A stretch of 64,000 nucleotides of DNA from contig JAXLWB010000004.1 in NCBI GenBank assembly GCA_046328715.1, positions 124,001 to 188,000 on the forward strand. The letters run 5' to 3'. Of this stretch, positions 43,533 through 53,263 are shown one piece after another. Below the pieces are notes generated by a model, which saw nothing but the letters and a program-made list of their open reading frames with translations, was not told the DNA's origin and ran no database searches. Source of the stretch: JAXLWB01 sp046328715 (GTDB taxonomy: Bacteria; Chloroflexota; Anaerolineae; Caldilineales; Caldilineaceae). A program made the translations under genes and the position numbers. Position 1 is the stretch's first letter; each line of letters starts with the position of its first letter.

Positions 43533-46500
43533 ATGAAAGATGTCTTAATTACAGAGAAAGCTGCGAAGGCCAAAGACGAACAAACAAGCCATAGCGGTGA
43601 AGGAGAGCAGCGTAACCTAGTGCAGGATGGAATTGAAAATCAGACAACCCTCAGCGACCGGGTAGACGACAGCCCGATCGAAACCCTGAAACGACTGGCG
43701 CAAAGCCATCGCATCGGAGCTCGCTCAGGTAGCGGACCCACCTTAATTGAAAACCTCAATTTGCATACTGAGCGCATCAAAAACGCCTACCAGCATTACC
43801 GAGAGCGCTCGGGACAAGATTCATTTCTACCCTACGAAGCTGAATGGCTGCTTGATAACTATTATCTTATCCAACGCGTGCTACGCCAGATTGAAGAGGA
43901 TATGCCTGCCGGTTACTACCGCCAGTTGCCTAAGCTGACGGAAGGTGAGTCGGCGGGCTTGCCGCGCATTTTTGTTGTGGCGGCGAAAATTGTCGAACTG
44001 AGCACCATTAACGTCACCACCGAAAACCTTGCCAACTGGCTCGAAGCCTATCAAAGCGTGACGCCACTCACGATGGGTGAGTTGTGGGCATTTCCCACGA
44101 TGTTGCGCATGGCGCTGATCGAAGCGCTCGCCCTGGCCTTGGCCCATACGTCACAACAATTTGCCACAGGCGAAGCCCGGCCAGACACCTTGACCCGTTT
44201 GGCGCAATTGATCGCGCCTGAAAATATTGTGGCCCATGCCATTCCAAGCCTACGTACCCTCAACGCACTGGAATGGGAAGATTTTTTTGAACAATCCAGT
44301 TATGTTGAGCGGGTGTTGCGCCAGGACCCGACGGGTATCTACCCGCAGATGGATTTTGAGACGCGTAACCACTACCGTGAAGAAATTGAAGAGTTGGCCC
44401 GTTCGGGTAAGCGTAGTGAAGTCGAGATTGCTCGACAGGCGATTGAACTGGCCAAGCAGGGCAGCAGCAATGTCCCGCTCCCAGCCCGTACCGGTCACGT
44501 TGGCTACTACCTGATCGATCAGGGTAGAGAGACGCTGGAACAGACGCTCGCTATCCGCCCTCGCTTCGGTCAGCGACTACGCCGTTGGCTAACCAAACAT
44601 CCGACGCTGGTTTATCTGGGTGGCATTGCCCTGGTTGTCTTGATCTTGATCTCCCTCTTTCTGCAAGCGGTAGAGGTTACGACTTTCACACCACTGATCA
44701 ATGTCCTTGCGACCTTAGCGGCCATCATTGTCTTGTTGATTCCCTTTGTTACCGTTGCTGCTGCGATTGTCAATGCACTCTTAGGCTTCATACTTAAGCC
44801 TCGTACCTTGCCCAAGCTCGATTTCAGCGAAGGCATCCCGGACGAACAGCGCAGCATGGTAGTCATCCCTGCCTTGCTTGGCAGCGAACAGGAGATCGAT
44901 GGACTGTTGCGTCAATTAGAACAGCAATATCTAAGCAACGTCGACCCCAACCTTGGCTTTGCCCTGCTCACCGACTTCACCGATGGCTCTGCTGAAGTTA
45001 TGCCAGAGGATGAAGCACTCTTGGCCCGGGCACGAACTGGCATTGAGGAACTTAATCGGCGCTATCAAGCCAGCCAAGAGAAAACGGGTGCCGGCGATGT
45101 TCTATTTGTCGCTCCGATGTCCGACGATGTCGAGCGCAGCCCCTACCGTCCCTTCTATCTTTTCCATCGTCGTCGCTTGTGGAATCCAAGCGAAGCGCGC
45201 TGGATGGGCTGGGAGCGCAAGCGCGGCAAACTTCACGAGTTCAATCGTTTGGTGCGCGGAGCGGAAGATACCACCTACACCACCTGCGTCGGTGACATGG
45301 ATTTTCTGCCCGCCATCTGCACTGTGATCACCTTAGACGCAGATACGCAGTTGCCTTTCGAAAGCGCACGCCGACTGGTGGCGACCTTGGCCCATCCACT
45401 TAACCAGGCCGTCTTTGACGAGCAGACAATGCGCGTGGTCGCCGGCTACAGCGTCCTCCAGCCGCGCACCGAGATCAAACCGACCAGCGCCAATCATTCG
45501 ATCTTCTCGCAGATCTACGCTGGCGACACCGGCTTCGACCTCTACACCCACGCCGTGTCCGATGTCTACCAAGACCTCTTTGGGCAGGGGATCTATATTG
45601 GCAAAGGCATCTACGAGATCGACGCCTTTGAGCGCAGTCTGGCCGATCGAGTGCCTGAAAATCGTCTGCTGAGCCACGACCTTTTTGAAGGTGGCCATGG
45701 ACGAGCGGCACTGGTCAGCGATATCATCGTTTACGAAGAGTACCCGTCGCGCTATCTGGTCTATGCCAAACGCATGCACCGTTGGATCCGGGGCGACTGG
45801 CAACTGTTACCCTGGCTCGGTCCGCTGGTTCCGCATGTGCAACTGGGGATGGCACCCAATCCTTTACGCATCATCAACCGTTGGCAGATCTTCGATAATC
45901 TGCGCCGCAGCGTACTTACACCATCACTTCTGCTGATCCTGGCTGTCGCCTGGCTCTTCGGAATCTCTGTTGGCGGTGCCTGGGTGTGGGGAATTATTGT
46001 GGCGGGAGTGCTGGCTTTGCCCGTGCTGATCAGCGTGCTGATCTGGAGCATCAACGCTCTGTTCAATGGCAACGGCAGTGGCTTTGTACAGACGATGCGC
46101 CCCAGTCTGCTACGATGGTTGCTGGCTTTGGTCTTGCTGCCCTATGAGAGTGCGGTTACTCTCGATGCGATTGGTCGTACACTGGTTCGTCTCTTTTTTA
46201 CTCGTCGCCAACTGCTGCAGTGGACTCCGGTGGCCGCCAGCGAACGGCTGCTGCGTGGTGCTAATTCGTTGGGAAATATCTGGCAGCAGATGATAGCAGG
46301 ACCGCTCGTGGCGGTGGTCCTCACTGGCTTGATTGCCTACATGCATCCGCAAATTTTGCTGGCGGCCTTCCCTTGGCTGTTGGCCTGGTTCTTTTCGCCG
46401 CAGATCGCTTATTGGATTAGCCAGCCACATACCCATCAGCCCCAACCGCTCAGTGTTGAAGAGCAACAGTGGCTGCGCACGCTGGCCCGGCGTACCTGGC

Positions 46501-49500
46501 TCTATTTTGAACACTTCGTTGGTCCGGACGATAATTGGTTGCCTCCCGATCACTTCCAGGAAAACCCACTCGGGCTGGTTGCCCACCGTACCTCGCCGAC
46601 TAACATTGGGCTGATGTTGCTTTCGACCTTGGCAGCCTTTGACTTTGGCTACGACGATCTGTTGAGCCTGCTCACACGCATCCAAAGCAGCTTTGGCACG
46701 ATCGACAAGCTCGAAAAACATCGCGGTCACCTGCTCAACTGGTACACCACACGCACACTCGAAACGCTGCCGCCACGCTACGTCTCAATGGTCGATAGCG
46801 GAAATTTGGCAGCCTCGTTGTGGGTATTGCGCCAGGGACTGGATCAGATGGGTGAAGATCCGCTCTTGCGGCAGCAGCGCTGGCAAGGGTTGGCCGACAA
46901 TCTCTTGATCTTCTCGGAGATTGTGAACAAACTGAGCAGCAGCGCACCCGAAGTAGCTGAGCAACTTCACAAACATCTCAAGCAAATCCTGGCCTTACTA
47001 CGGGGCGAAGCGGATACTCCCTGTGCCTGGCTTGAGCAGATCGAGCAATTTTCGCAGCGCGAATGGCCGCAACTGAACCAGCAGATGATAGCGCTGATCA
47101 GCGACGAAACGTTAGGCATCCAACCTCACACTCTACGCCAACTGCGCGTAAGCATCGAACAGGTCGAACATCACGTTCAAGGAATGCAGCGCGAATTGGA
47201 TTGGTTGGCTCCCTGGGTCTCTTTAGTTGCCAGACCACCCGCACTCTTCACCAATCAGCCCGATCTGACGGCCCAATGGCAGCAACTGCGTGACCAGCTC
47301 TGCGCTCGCCATGGATTGCGCCAAATGCCAGGTGTCTACCAGGGCGTAGACGGAAACATCGCTCAGATCGAGCAACTGATTGCTTCGGTCAGTGCCACGT
47401 CGATGGAACAAAAGGAGGCGCAACGCTGGTGTAGCAAGCTGCGCACCCAAATCGAAGAAGCACGCAGCCGGGCAGTGGAATTGGATACGCTCTGCCAACA
47501 GTTAAGCCACCAGGCCGAGCAGATGGTCGAAGAGATGGACTTTGGCTTTCTGTACGATGAACATCGCCATCTCTTCCACATCGGCTATAACGTCGATGCA
47601 GGCATGTTGGATGGTAACTACTATGACTTGCTCGCCTCGGAGGCACGCGCAGGAAGCCTGGTTGCCATTGCCAAGGGGGATGTACCAGCCAAACATTGGC
47701 TGCACCTTGGGCGTCCGCTTACACAAGTCAACGGCAATCGTACCTTGCTCTCCTGGAGCGGTACGATGTTTGAATACCTGATGCCTGCGCTCTTCACGCG
47801 CACCTACCCTAATACCTTGCTTCAGCAAAGCATTGAGGGCGCTGTGGATGCGCAGATGCAAGAGGCACGCACCCGCAAGTTGCCCTGGGGGGTGTCCGAG
47901 GCTGGCTTTTATCAGTTTGACGCCAATCTTTTCTATCAATACCGCGCCTTTGGCACGCCGACCCTCGGTTTCAAGCGCGGATTGGGCGATGATTATGTAG
48001 TTTCGCCCTATGCAACCGTGCTAGCGCTGCCCTTCCGCCCCCAGGAGGTGGTACAAAATCTCAAGGTACTACAGAATCTTAACCTGCTCGGCGACTATGG
48101 CTTCTACGAGTCGATCGACTACACCGAGAATCGTCTGCCTTTAGGGCAGCAAAGTGCCATCGTGCGCTCCTTTATGGTTCATCATCAGGGTATGGCCTTC
48201 CTGGCATTACTGAACTATCTGGACAGTGAGCGTATGATCAAGCGCTTTCACGCCGACCCGCGTATTCACAGCGTCGAACTGTTGCTACAGGAGCAGATTC
48301 CTTATCATGCGCCGCTTGAGGAAAGCAGCGAACAGGACGTGATGGTGATCCCGGTCGCCGAAGGGCAAGTGCCGGTGATTCCGTGGCCCACCCCGGTGCA
48401 AACGCCGTATCCACGGCTGCACTATCTTTCCAATGGCAACTTTAGCACCTTGATCAGCAACAGTGGTGGTGGCTTTAGCCGTTGGAAATCCTATGACCTG
48501 ACCCGTTGGCGCAGCGACACCACACAAGACGATTGGGGACATTGGTTCTATCTGGTGGACACGGAGAGCGGTGAAACCTGGTCCTTAACGCCGCAACCTG
48601 TCCAGGATAACACGGTGGAACGCCAGGTTGCCTTTTCCCCGCACAAGGTTGAATTTCACGCAACCAGCCACCAGATTGACAGCCATATTGAAGTCGGCGT
48701 CTCCCCCAAGGATGATGTCGAGGTTCGGCGTATTCAACTGAACAACCGCAGTGACCGCCCCCGTCGACTGGCGATCGTCAGCTACGGCGAAGTCGTACTC
48801 GGTGCGCAAAGTGCAGACCGCCGCCATCCTGCCTTTAATAAGCTCTTTATCGAAAGCGAGCTTCTCGGGGATAAACGACGGGGCGAGCAGCAAGGGCGTG
48901 AGCCAATTGGACTGCTCTTTCACCGCCGCCCCCGTTCCAGTGACGAAAGTCCGATCTTCCTTGCCTACTCACTGTTGACGCCTGTTGGCAAAGAGGTCAG
49001 CAGTTGGTTTGAAAGTGACCGTCGCCTTTTTCTTGGGCGAGATGGTTCACTTGCCAAGCCGATGGCTTTACAGAAAGATCGGTTGCCCCAGCCATCGAAC
49101 GCTAGCAATGCTACGCTCGATCCCGTCTTTTCTGCTGGCCAGATCGTGGAATTGGAACCGGGTGCCAGCCTGGAGTTTGCGTTCATACTCACCGCCTGCG
49201 ATGATCGAGCAACCATCGACGAAACGCTCCGGCGTTATCGAGACTGGGCAGTGATTCATCAACTCTTTGAGCAGTCGCGCATGCAAAGTGAGATGGAGCT
49301 ACGTCAGCTTGAACTTACCTCCGAGGAACTAGGACATATTCAGCATTTGCTCTCGCTTTTGATCTACCCTCACCCTGCACTGCGGGCGCGCCACGAGAGT
49401 CTGATGGCCAACCAACTCGGCCAGACAGGACTGTGGCCCTTTGCGATCTCTGGTGACTACCCGATTCTCTTGGTGGAGATTGCCGACGAGGACGAGATTG

Positions 49501-52286
49501 CCCTGGTCCAAGATCTCTTGCAGGCGCACACTTACTGGCGCAATCGCAACTTGCAGATTGATCTGGTGATTCTCAACAAGAAGGAGAGCGGCTATGCCCA
49601 GGAGATCCAGGGGCAACTGCATCGTCTACTGCACCGCACCAATAGCGACATCTGGCTCAATCAACGCGGCGGCATCTTTTTGCTGCGACGCGACACCATG
49701 AATGAAGCTAGCCGTATGCTACTCAACAGCGCTGCGCTCGTGATTTTGCGCGGCGAACAAGGTAATCTGAGCGAACAATTGGATGCCATTGCCCAACCCC
49801 GACCGGCGCTGCCCAACTTTCAACCTTCAGTTCTCTTGCCGCCAACCCCAGACCCGCAACTCCAACTGGAGCGCCCAACCGGGTTGCAGTTCGACAACGG
49901 TGTCGGTGGCTTCAGTGCCGATGGTCATGAATATCTGATCTACCTCGAAGCGGGGCAAAAGACACCTGCACCGTGGATCAATGTCGTCGCCAATGAGGAC
50001 TTCGGCTTTTTGATCAGTGAGACCGGGATGGGCTACACCTGGGCGCTCAACAGCGGCGAGAATCGGCTGACTCCCTGGCTGAACGACCCGCTCTGTGACA
50101 ATCAGGGCGAGGCAATCTACCTGCGTGACGAGGAGACCGCTGAAATCTGGTCACCGACTCCCTTGCCCGCCCGTGAAGATTCTCCCTATCTCGTCCGTCA
50201 CGGCAGCGGCTATTCGATCTTCGAGCATCAAAGTCGAGGCTTGAAGCAGGAAGTGTGCTTCTTTGTCGCACCTGATGCCCCGGTAAAGATCGTCACCCTG
50301 CGTCTAGAAAATCCAGGCGATCGTCCCAGACGCATTACAGCGACCTATTACGCCGAATGGGTACTTGGCGTCAACCGTGATGAGATGCAGCAGTATATCA
50401 TCCCTGAATATGTGAATGAGCACCACGCCCTCCTGGCACGTAACCCCTACAACGATGAGTTTGCTGAACGCGTGGCCTTTCTTACTGCCACCCAGCCCGC
50501 CCATGGCCTGACCAGCAATCGCACCGAATTTCTCGGCGTGCGTGGTCGTCGCAACCAACCAGCCGCCTTGAAACGCATCGGTTTGAGCAACAGCGTCGAG
50601 GCTGGCGTCGATCCGTGTGCCGCCTACATGGTCCATTTCGACTTGCAGGCTGGTGAGAGTCGGCAAGTTCACTTCCTTCTGGGTCAAGGTGCCAATCGTG
50701 AGGAGTCGCTGACGCTGATCAAGCGCTACCAGGATCTGGCACAAGTGGACGAAGCGTGGCAACAAGCGCGTGGCAACTGGCAGGAATTGTTGACCACGAT
50801 CCAGGTCGAGACGCCTGAACCGACCTTTGACCTGCTGCTCAACCGTTGGCTGCTCTACCAAAATCTGGCTTGCCGGGTTTGGGGTCGTTCAGCCTTCTAT
50901 CAGTCCAGCGGTGCCTACGGGTTCCGCGACCAGTTGCAGGATGTGTTGGCACTGGTCCACGCCAAACCTGATGTGACCCGAGCGCAGATTTTGCGCGCAG
51001 CACGCCATCAATTCGAAGCGGGCGACGTGTTACATTGGTGGCATCCACCGTCCGGACGCGGGGTGCGCACCCGCATCTCTGACGATCTGCTCTGGCTGCC
51101 CTTTGTTACTGCGCACTATGTCCTCAGCACCGGCGATCGCTCGATTTTAGATGAACAGATACCTTTCTTGGTTGGCCAGCCGCTGGACAAAAGTGAGCAC
51201 GAACGCTATGGCAAGTACGATACGAGCCGTCAAGCTTACTCGCTTTTGGAACACTGTCGCAAAGCGTTGAAGCGCGGTCAGACCCGCGGCCCGCATGGGC
51301 TGCCTCTGTTCGGCGGCGGTGACTGGAACGATGGTATGAACCGGGTTGGCATGAACGGCAAGGGCGAGAGCGTCTGGCTTGGCTGGTTTCTGATCGAAAC
51401 CCTGCAACGTTTCGCCGACTTGTGTGACCTGCTAGAACAAGCGGAAGAGGCGACGCAATATCGCAGCTCGGTGGAACAACTGCGTCAAGCGCTCGACAAC
51501 AGCGCCTGGGACGGAGAGTGGTATTTGCGTGGCTACTACGATGATGGCACGCTACTTGGCTCGTCACGCAATCAGGAGTGTCAGATCGACTCAATTGCCC
51601 AATCGTGGGCGGTGCTGTCGGCAACTGGTGATAGCAGCGAGCGAGCGCAACAGGCAATGCACGCCGTTCGCCAGCGGCTAGTTGACGAAGAGGCACAGCT
51701 GATTCAACTCTTTACGCCGCCCTTTGATAAAACAAAACGAGACCCAGGCTATATCAAAGGCTACCCACCCGGCATCCGCGAGAATGGCGGTCAGTACACT
51801 CATGCTGCGCTCTGGGCGGTATGGGCCTTTGCCCGCATGGGGGATGGCGACACCGCCGAAGCGCTTTTCCGTTTGCTCAATCCGATCTATCACTCCAACG
51901 ATCCTATGAAGCGTGAGCAATATCGGGTGGAGCCGTACGTGATCGCCGCTGATGTTTATAGCGTTGCACCTTTCACTGGTATGGGTGGCTGGACCTGGTA
52001 CACTGGCTCGGCTGGCTGGATGTATCGACTCGGCATTGAAGGCATCCTTGGTCTGCAACGGCGAGTCGATCATTTGATTCTCGATCCATGTATTCCCAAA
52101 GCCTGGCCAGGTTTCAAAATGGGCTATCGCTTTGGCACATCGCATTATCAGATCGAGGTCACTAATCCACAAGGCGTAAATCGGGGCATAAAACAAGTCG
52201 TTTTCGATGAGAAGGTCATGGACTGCAAGCATGTGCCACTCGTGGATGATGGTGAACAGCACACGGTAACGATTGAGTTGGGATGA
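43533..52286 (+). CDS. Cyclic beta-1,2-glucan synthase-like protein (NdvB/Cgs family, GT84 plus GH94 modules)
   Basis: A 2917-residue membrane enzyme, close to the known family size of about 2850. After a hydrophilic N-terminal part (about 350 residues) come two spans (LVYLGGIALVVLILISLFL and LATLAAIIVLLIPFVTVAAAI). A glycosyltransferase region follows, with the DADT metal/UDP motif in TLDADTQLPF (about 602). More spans lie around 795-850 and 930-960. A glycoamylase-like block (SEAGFYQFDANLFYQYRAFGTPTLGFKRGL) sits near 1455-1485. Two beta-sandwich and helical GH94-type parts follow, with GGDWNDGMNRVG (about 2600) carrying the likely catalytic Asp. Family members use UDP-glucose to build, cyclise and trim periplasmic glucans. 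In this phylum the product and its location are unknown. GGAG precedes the ATG. Confidence 0.93.
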   Translation: MKDVLITEKAAKAKDEQTSHSGEGEQRNLVQDGIENQTTLSDRVDDSPIETLKRLAQSHRIGARSGSGPTLIENLNLHTERIKNAYQHYRERSGQDSFLPYEAEWLLDNYYLIQRVLRQIEEDMPAGYYRQLPKLTEGESAGLPRIFVVAAKIVELSTINVTTENLANWLEAYQSVTPLTMGELWAFPTMLRMALIEALALALAHTSQQFATGEARPDTLTRLAQLIAPENIVAHAIPSLRTLNALEWEDFFEQSSYVERVLRQDPTGIYPQMDFETRNHYREEIEELARSGKRSEVEIARQAIELAKQGSSNVPLPARTGHVGYYLIDQGRETLEQTLAIRPRFGQRLRRWLTKHPTLVYLGGIALVVLILISLFLQAVEVTTFTPLINVLATLAAIIVLLIPFVTVAAAIVNALLGFILKPRTLPKLDFSEGIPDEQRSMVVIPALLGSEQEIDGLLRQLEQQYLSNVDPNLGFALLTDFTDGSAEVMPEDEALLARARTGIEELNRRYQASQEKTGAGDVLFVAPMSDDVERSPYRPFYLFHRRRLWNPSEARWMGWERKRGKLHEFNRLVRGAEDTTYTTCVGDMDFLPAICTVITLDADTQLPFESARRLVATLAHPLNQAVFDEQTMRVVAGYSVLQPRTEIKPTSANHSIFSQIYAGDTGFDLYTHAVSDVYQDLFGQGIYIGKGIYEIDAFERSLADRVPENRLLSHDLFEGGHGRAALVSDIIVYEEYPSRYLVYAKRMHRWIRGDWQLLPWLGPLVPHVQLGMAPNPLRIINRWQIFDNLRRSVLTPSLLLILAVAWLFGISVGGAWVWGIIVAGVLALPVLISVLIWSINALFNGNGSGFVQTMRPSLLRWLLALVLLPYESAVTLDAIGRTLVRLFFTRRQLLQWTPVAASERLLRGANSLGNIWQQMIAGPLVAVVLTGLIAYMHPQILLAAFPWLLAWFFSPQIAYWISQPHTHQPQPLSVEEQQWLRTLARRTWLYFEHFVGPDDNWLPPDHFQENPLGLVAHRTSPTNIGLMLLSTLAAFDFGYDDLLSLLTRIQSSFGTIDKLEKHRGHLLNWYTTRTLETLPPRYVSMVDSGNLAASLWVLRQGLDQMGEDPLLRQQRWQGLADNLLIFSEIVNKLSSSAPEVAEQLHKHLKQILALLRGEADTPCAWLEQIEQFSQREWPQLNQQMIALISDETLGIQPHTLRQLRVSIEQVEHHVQGMQRELDWLAPWVSLVARPPALFTNQPDLTAQWQQLRDQLCARHGLRQMPGVYQGVDGNIAQIEQLIASVSATSMEQKEAQRWCSKLRTQIEEARSRAVELDTLCQQLSHQAEQMVEEMDFGFLYDEHRHLFHIGYNVDAGMLDGNYYDLLASEARAGSLVAIAKGDVPAKHWLHLGRPLTQVNGNRTLLSWSGTMFEYLMPALFTRTYPNTLLQQSIEGAVDAQMQEARTRKLPWGVSEAGFYQFDANLFYQYRAFGTPTLGFKRGLGDDYVVSPYATVLALPFRPQEVVQNLKVLQNLNLLGDYGFYESIDYTENRLPLGQQSAIVRSFMVHHQGMAFLALLNYLDSERMIKRFHADPRIHSVELLLQEQIPYHAPLEESSEQDVMVIPVAEGQVPVIPWPTPVQTPYPRLHYLSNGNFSTLISNSGGGFSRWKSYDLTRWRSDTTQDDWGHWFYLVDTESGETWSLTPQPVQDNTVERQVAFSPHKVEFHATSHQIDSHIEVGVSPKDDVEVRRIQLNNRSDRPRRLAIVSYGEVVLGAQSADRRHPAFNKLFIESELLGDKRRGEQQGREPIGLLFHRRPRSSDESPIFLAYSLLTPVGKEVSSWFESDRRLFLGRDGSLAKPMALQKDRLPQPSNASNATLDPVFSAGQIVELEPGASLEFAFILTACDDRATIDETLRRYRDWAVIHQLFEQSRMQSEMELRQLELTSEELGHIQHLLSLLIYPHPALRARHESLMANQLGQTGLWPFAISGDYPILLVEIADEDEIALVQDLLQAHTYWRNRNLQIDLVILNKKESGYAQEIQGQLHRLLHRTNSDIWLNQRGGIFLLRRDTMNEASRMLLNSAALVILRGEQGNLSEQLDAIAQPRPALPNFQPSVLLPPTPDPQLQLERPTGLQFDNGVGGFSADGHEYLIYLEAGQKTPAPWINVVANEDFGFLISETGMGYTWALNSGENRLTPWLNDPLCDNQGEAIYLRDEETAEIWSPTPLPAREDSPYLVRHGSGYSIFEHQSRGLKQEVCFFVAPDAPVKIVTLRLENPGDRPRRITATYYAEWVLGVNRDEMQQYIIPEYVNEHHALLARNPYNDEFAERVAFLTATQPAHGLTSNRTEFLGVRGRRNQPAALKRIGLSNSVEAGVDPCAAYMVHFDLQAGESRQVHFLLGQGANREESLTLIKRYQDLAQVDEAWQQARGNWQELLTTIQVETPEPTFDLLLNRWLLYQNLACRVWGRSAFYQSSGAYGFRDQLQDVLALVHAKPDVTRAQILRAARHQFEAGDVLHWWHPPSGRGVRTRISDDLLWLPFVTAHYVLSTGDRSILDEQIPFLVGQPLDKSEHERYGKYDTSRQAYSLLEHCRKALKRGQTRGPHGLPLFGGGDWNDGMNRVGMNGKGESVWLGWFLIETLQRFADLCDLLEQAEEATQYRSSVEQLRQALDNSAWDGEWYLRGYYDDGTLLGSSRNQECQIDSIAQSWAVLSATGDSSERAQQAMHAVRQRLVDEEAQLIQLFTPPFDKTKRDPGYIKGYPPGIRENGGQYTHAALWAVWAFARMGDGDTAEALFRLLNPIYHSNDPMKREQYRVEPYVIAADVYSVAPFTGMGGWTWYTGSAGWMYRLGIEGILGLQRRVDHLILDPCIPKAWPGFKMGYRFGTSHYQIEVTNPQGVNRGIKQVVFDEKVMDCKHVPLVDDGEQHTVTIELG

Positions 52287-52311
52287 CTCGTTGGATTATT
52301 TCATTTCGAGT

Positions 52312-52349
52312 GAGAAATCTTCACGGTTGTGTGATCCCCAAGATTTCTC
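52312..52349. repeat. Hairpin between convergent glucan synthase and ABC ATPase genes
   Basis: GAGAAATCTT pairs perfectly with AAGATTTCTC around an 18-nt loop. No T-run follows on the plus strand; it may still separate the converging transcripts. Confidence 0.45.
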
Positions 52350-52385
52350 GTCAAAAATGGCTGTTCCTCAGAATGGCAGCTCGAC

Positions 52386-53114
52386 TCAGTGCCCCGCATT
52401 GCCCGATTCTACCAGTGTATTGATATCCGTGCGGTCGGTGAGTACCTGACGGATCTTGCCGTCCTGCATCTGTATGACCATATCGACAAAGCGGCACATG
52501 CGCAGATCGTGGGTTACCATAATTCCTGCTCTTTGCCGTTCATGGATGAGGTCGGCAAAGGTTTGCACTACCTGGTTGGCGCGTTCAGTATCCAGGCTGG
52601 CGGTCGGCTCGTCGGCCAACACAATCTGTGGATCGTGTATCAGCGCCCGGGCAATGGCAACACGCTGTTGTTGACCGCCAGAAAGCTGAGAAGGGTGACT
52701 GTTGAGCCGTTCGCCCAAGCCAAGACGCACCAGCAGTTCACGTGCCCGCTCACGCCCCTTGCGGTCCAATTTGCCATTGAGTCTGAGCATCAGCTCGACA
52801 TTCTCCAGCGCAGTTAAAAAGGGTACCAGATTGTTCGATTGAAAGGCAAAGCCAATCGAACTGGCGCGAAACCGGGTCCGCTTGCCATCGCTCATGTGGG
52901 TAAGGTCTTGCTCGGCAATGATAATACTACCGTCGCTTGGGCGTAACAGGCCCGCCATCATCGCCAACATCGTAGTTTTGCCAGAACCGCTCGGGCCAAG
53001 CAGCGCCACAAACTGGCCCGGTCGGACACTAAAGGAAACCTCATCAACCGCCCGCACTGCACCTGGGCCTTCTCCATAAATTTTGCTCACTGTAACTGCT
53101 TGAAGTGCATTCAT
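52386..53114 (-). CDS. DevA/LolD-type ABC transporter ATP-binding protein
   Basis: A 242-residue export ATPase. Walker A is GPSGSGKTT, the Q-loop lies in GFAFQSNNLVPFLTALENV, the signature is LSGGQQQRVAIARAL, Walker B is IVLADEPTAS and the H-loop is VTHDLRMC. It is the last gene of a minus-strand operon (tetR, adaptor, permease, ATPase). The FQSNNLVPFLTALENVE segment resembles DevA-like proteins of glycolipid or efflux exporters. Confidence 0.92.
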   Translation of the reverse strand: MNALQAVTVSKIYGEGPGAVRAVDEVSFSVRPGQFVALLGPSGSGKTTMLAMMAGLLRPSDGSIIIAEQDLTHMSDGKRTRFRASSIGFAFQSNNLVPFLTALENVELMLRLNGKLDRKGRERARELLVRLGLGERLNSHPSQLSGGQQQRVAIARALIHDPQIVLADEPTASLDTERANQVVQTFADLIHERQRAGIMVTHDLRMCRFVDMVIQMQDGKIRQVLTDRTDINTLVESGNAGH

Positions 53115-53143
53115 AACCTTATCTCAACTATTGAAAACTAGCC

Positions 53144-53262
53144 TGCACAAGCACTACACAAAGTACACAGAGCATGCACGGAGATCACTGAGCACAAGAG
53201 AAAACTCTCTTTTCCTTTCTGTGTTCTCCGTGTCTTCTCAGCGTCCTCTGTGTCCTATTGCC
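53144..53262. repeat. Word-type inverted repeat between permease and ATPase genes
   Basis: The left part holds CACAAAGTACACAGAG and CACGGAGATCACTGAG words. The right part holds CTGTGTTCTCCGTGTCTTCTCAG and CCTCTGTGTCC. They pair imperfectly around GAGAAAACTCTC. It resembles other hairpins in this window made of repeated short words. Confidence 0.5.
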
Positions 53263-53263
53263 T

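Noticed and set aside
47389..47939. Long antisense frames inside the glucan synthase gene
   Set aside because: These are mirror frames of a high-coding-density gene; no ribosome-binding sites or family motifs.
52312..52349. Rho-independent terminator after the glucan synthase
   Set aside because: The stem is good but no T-run follows on the coding strand, so it is kept only as a hairpin.
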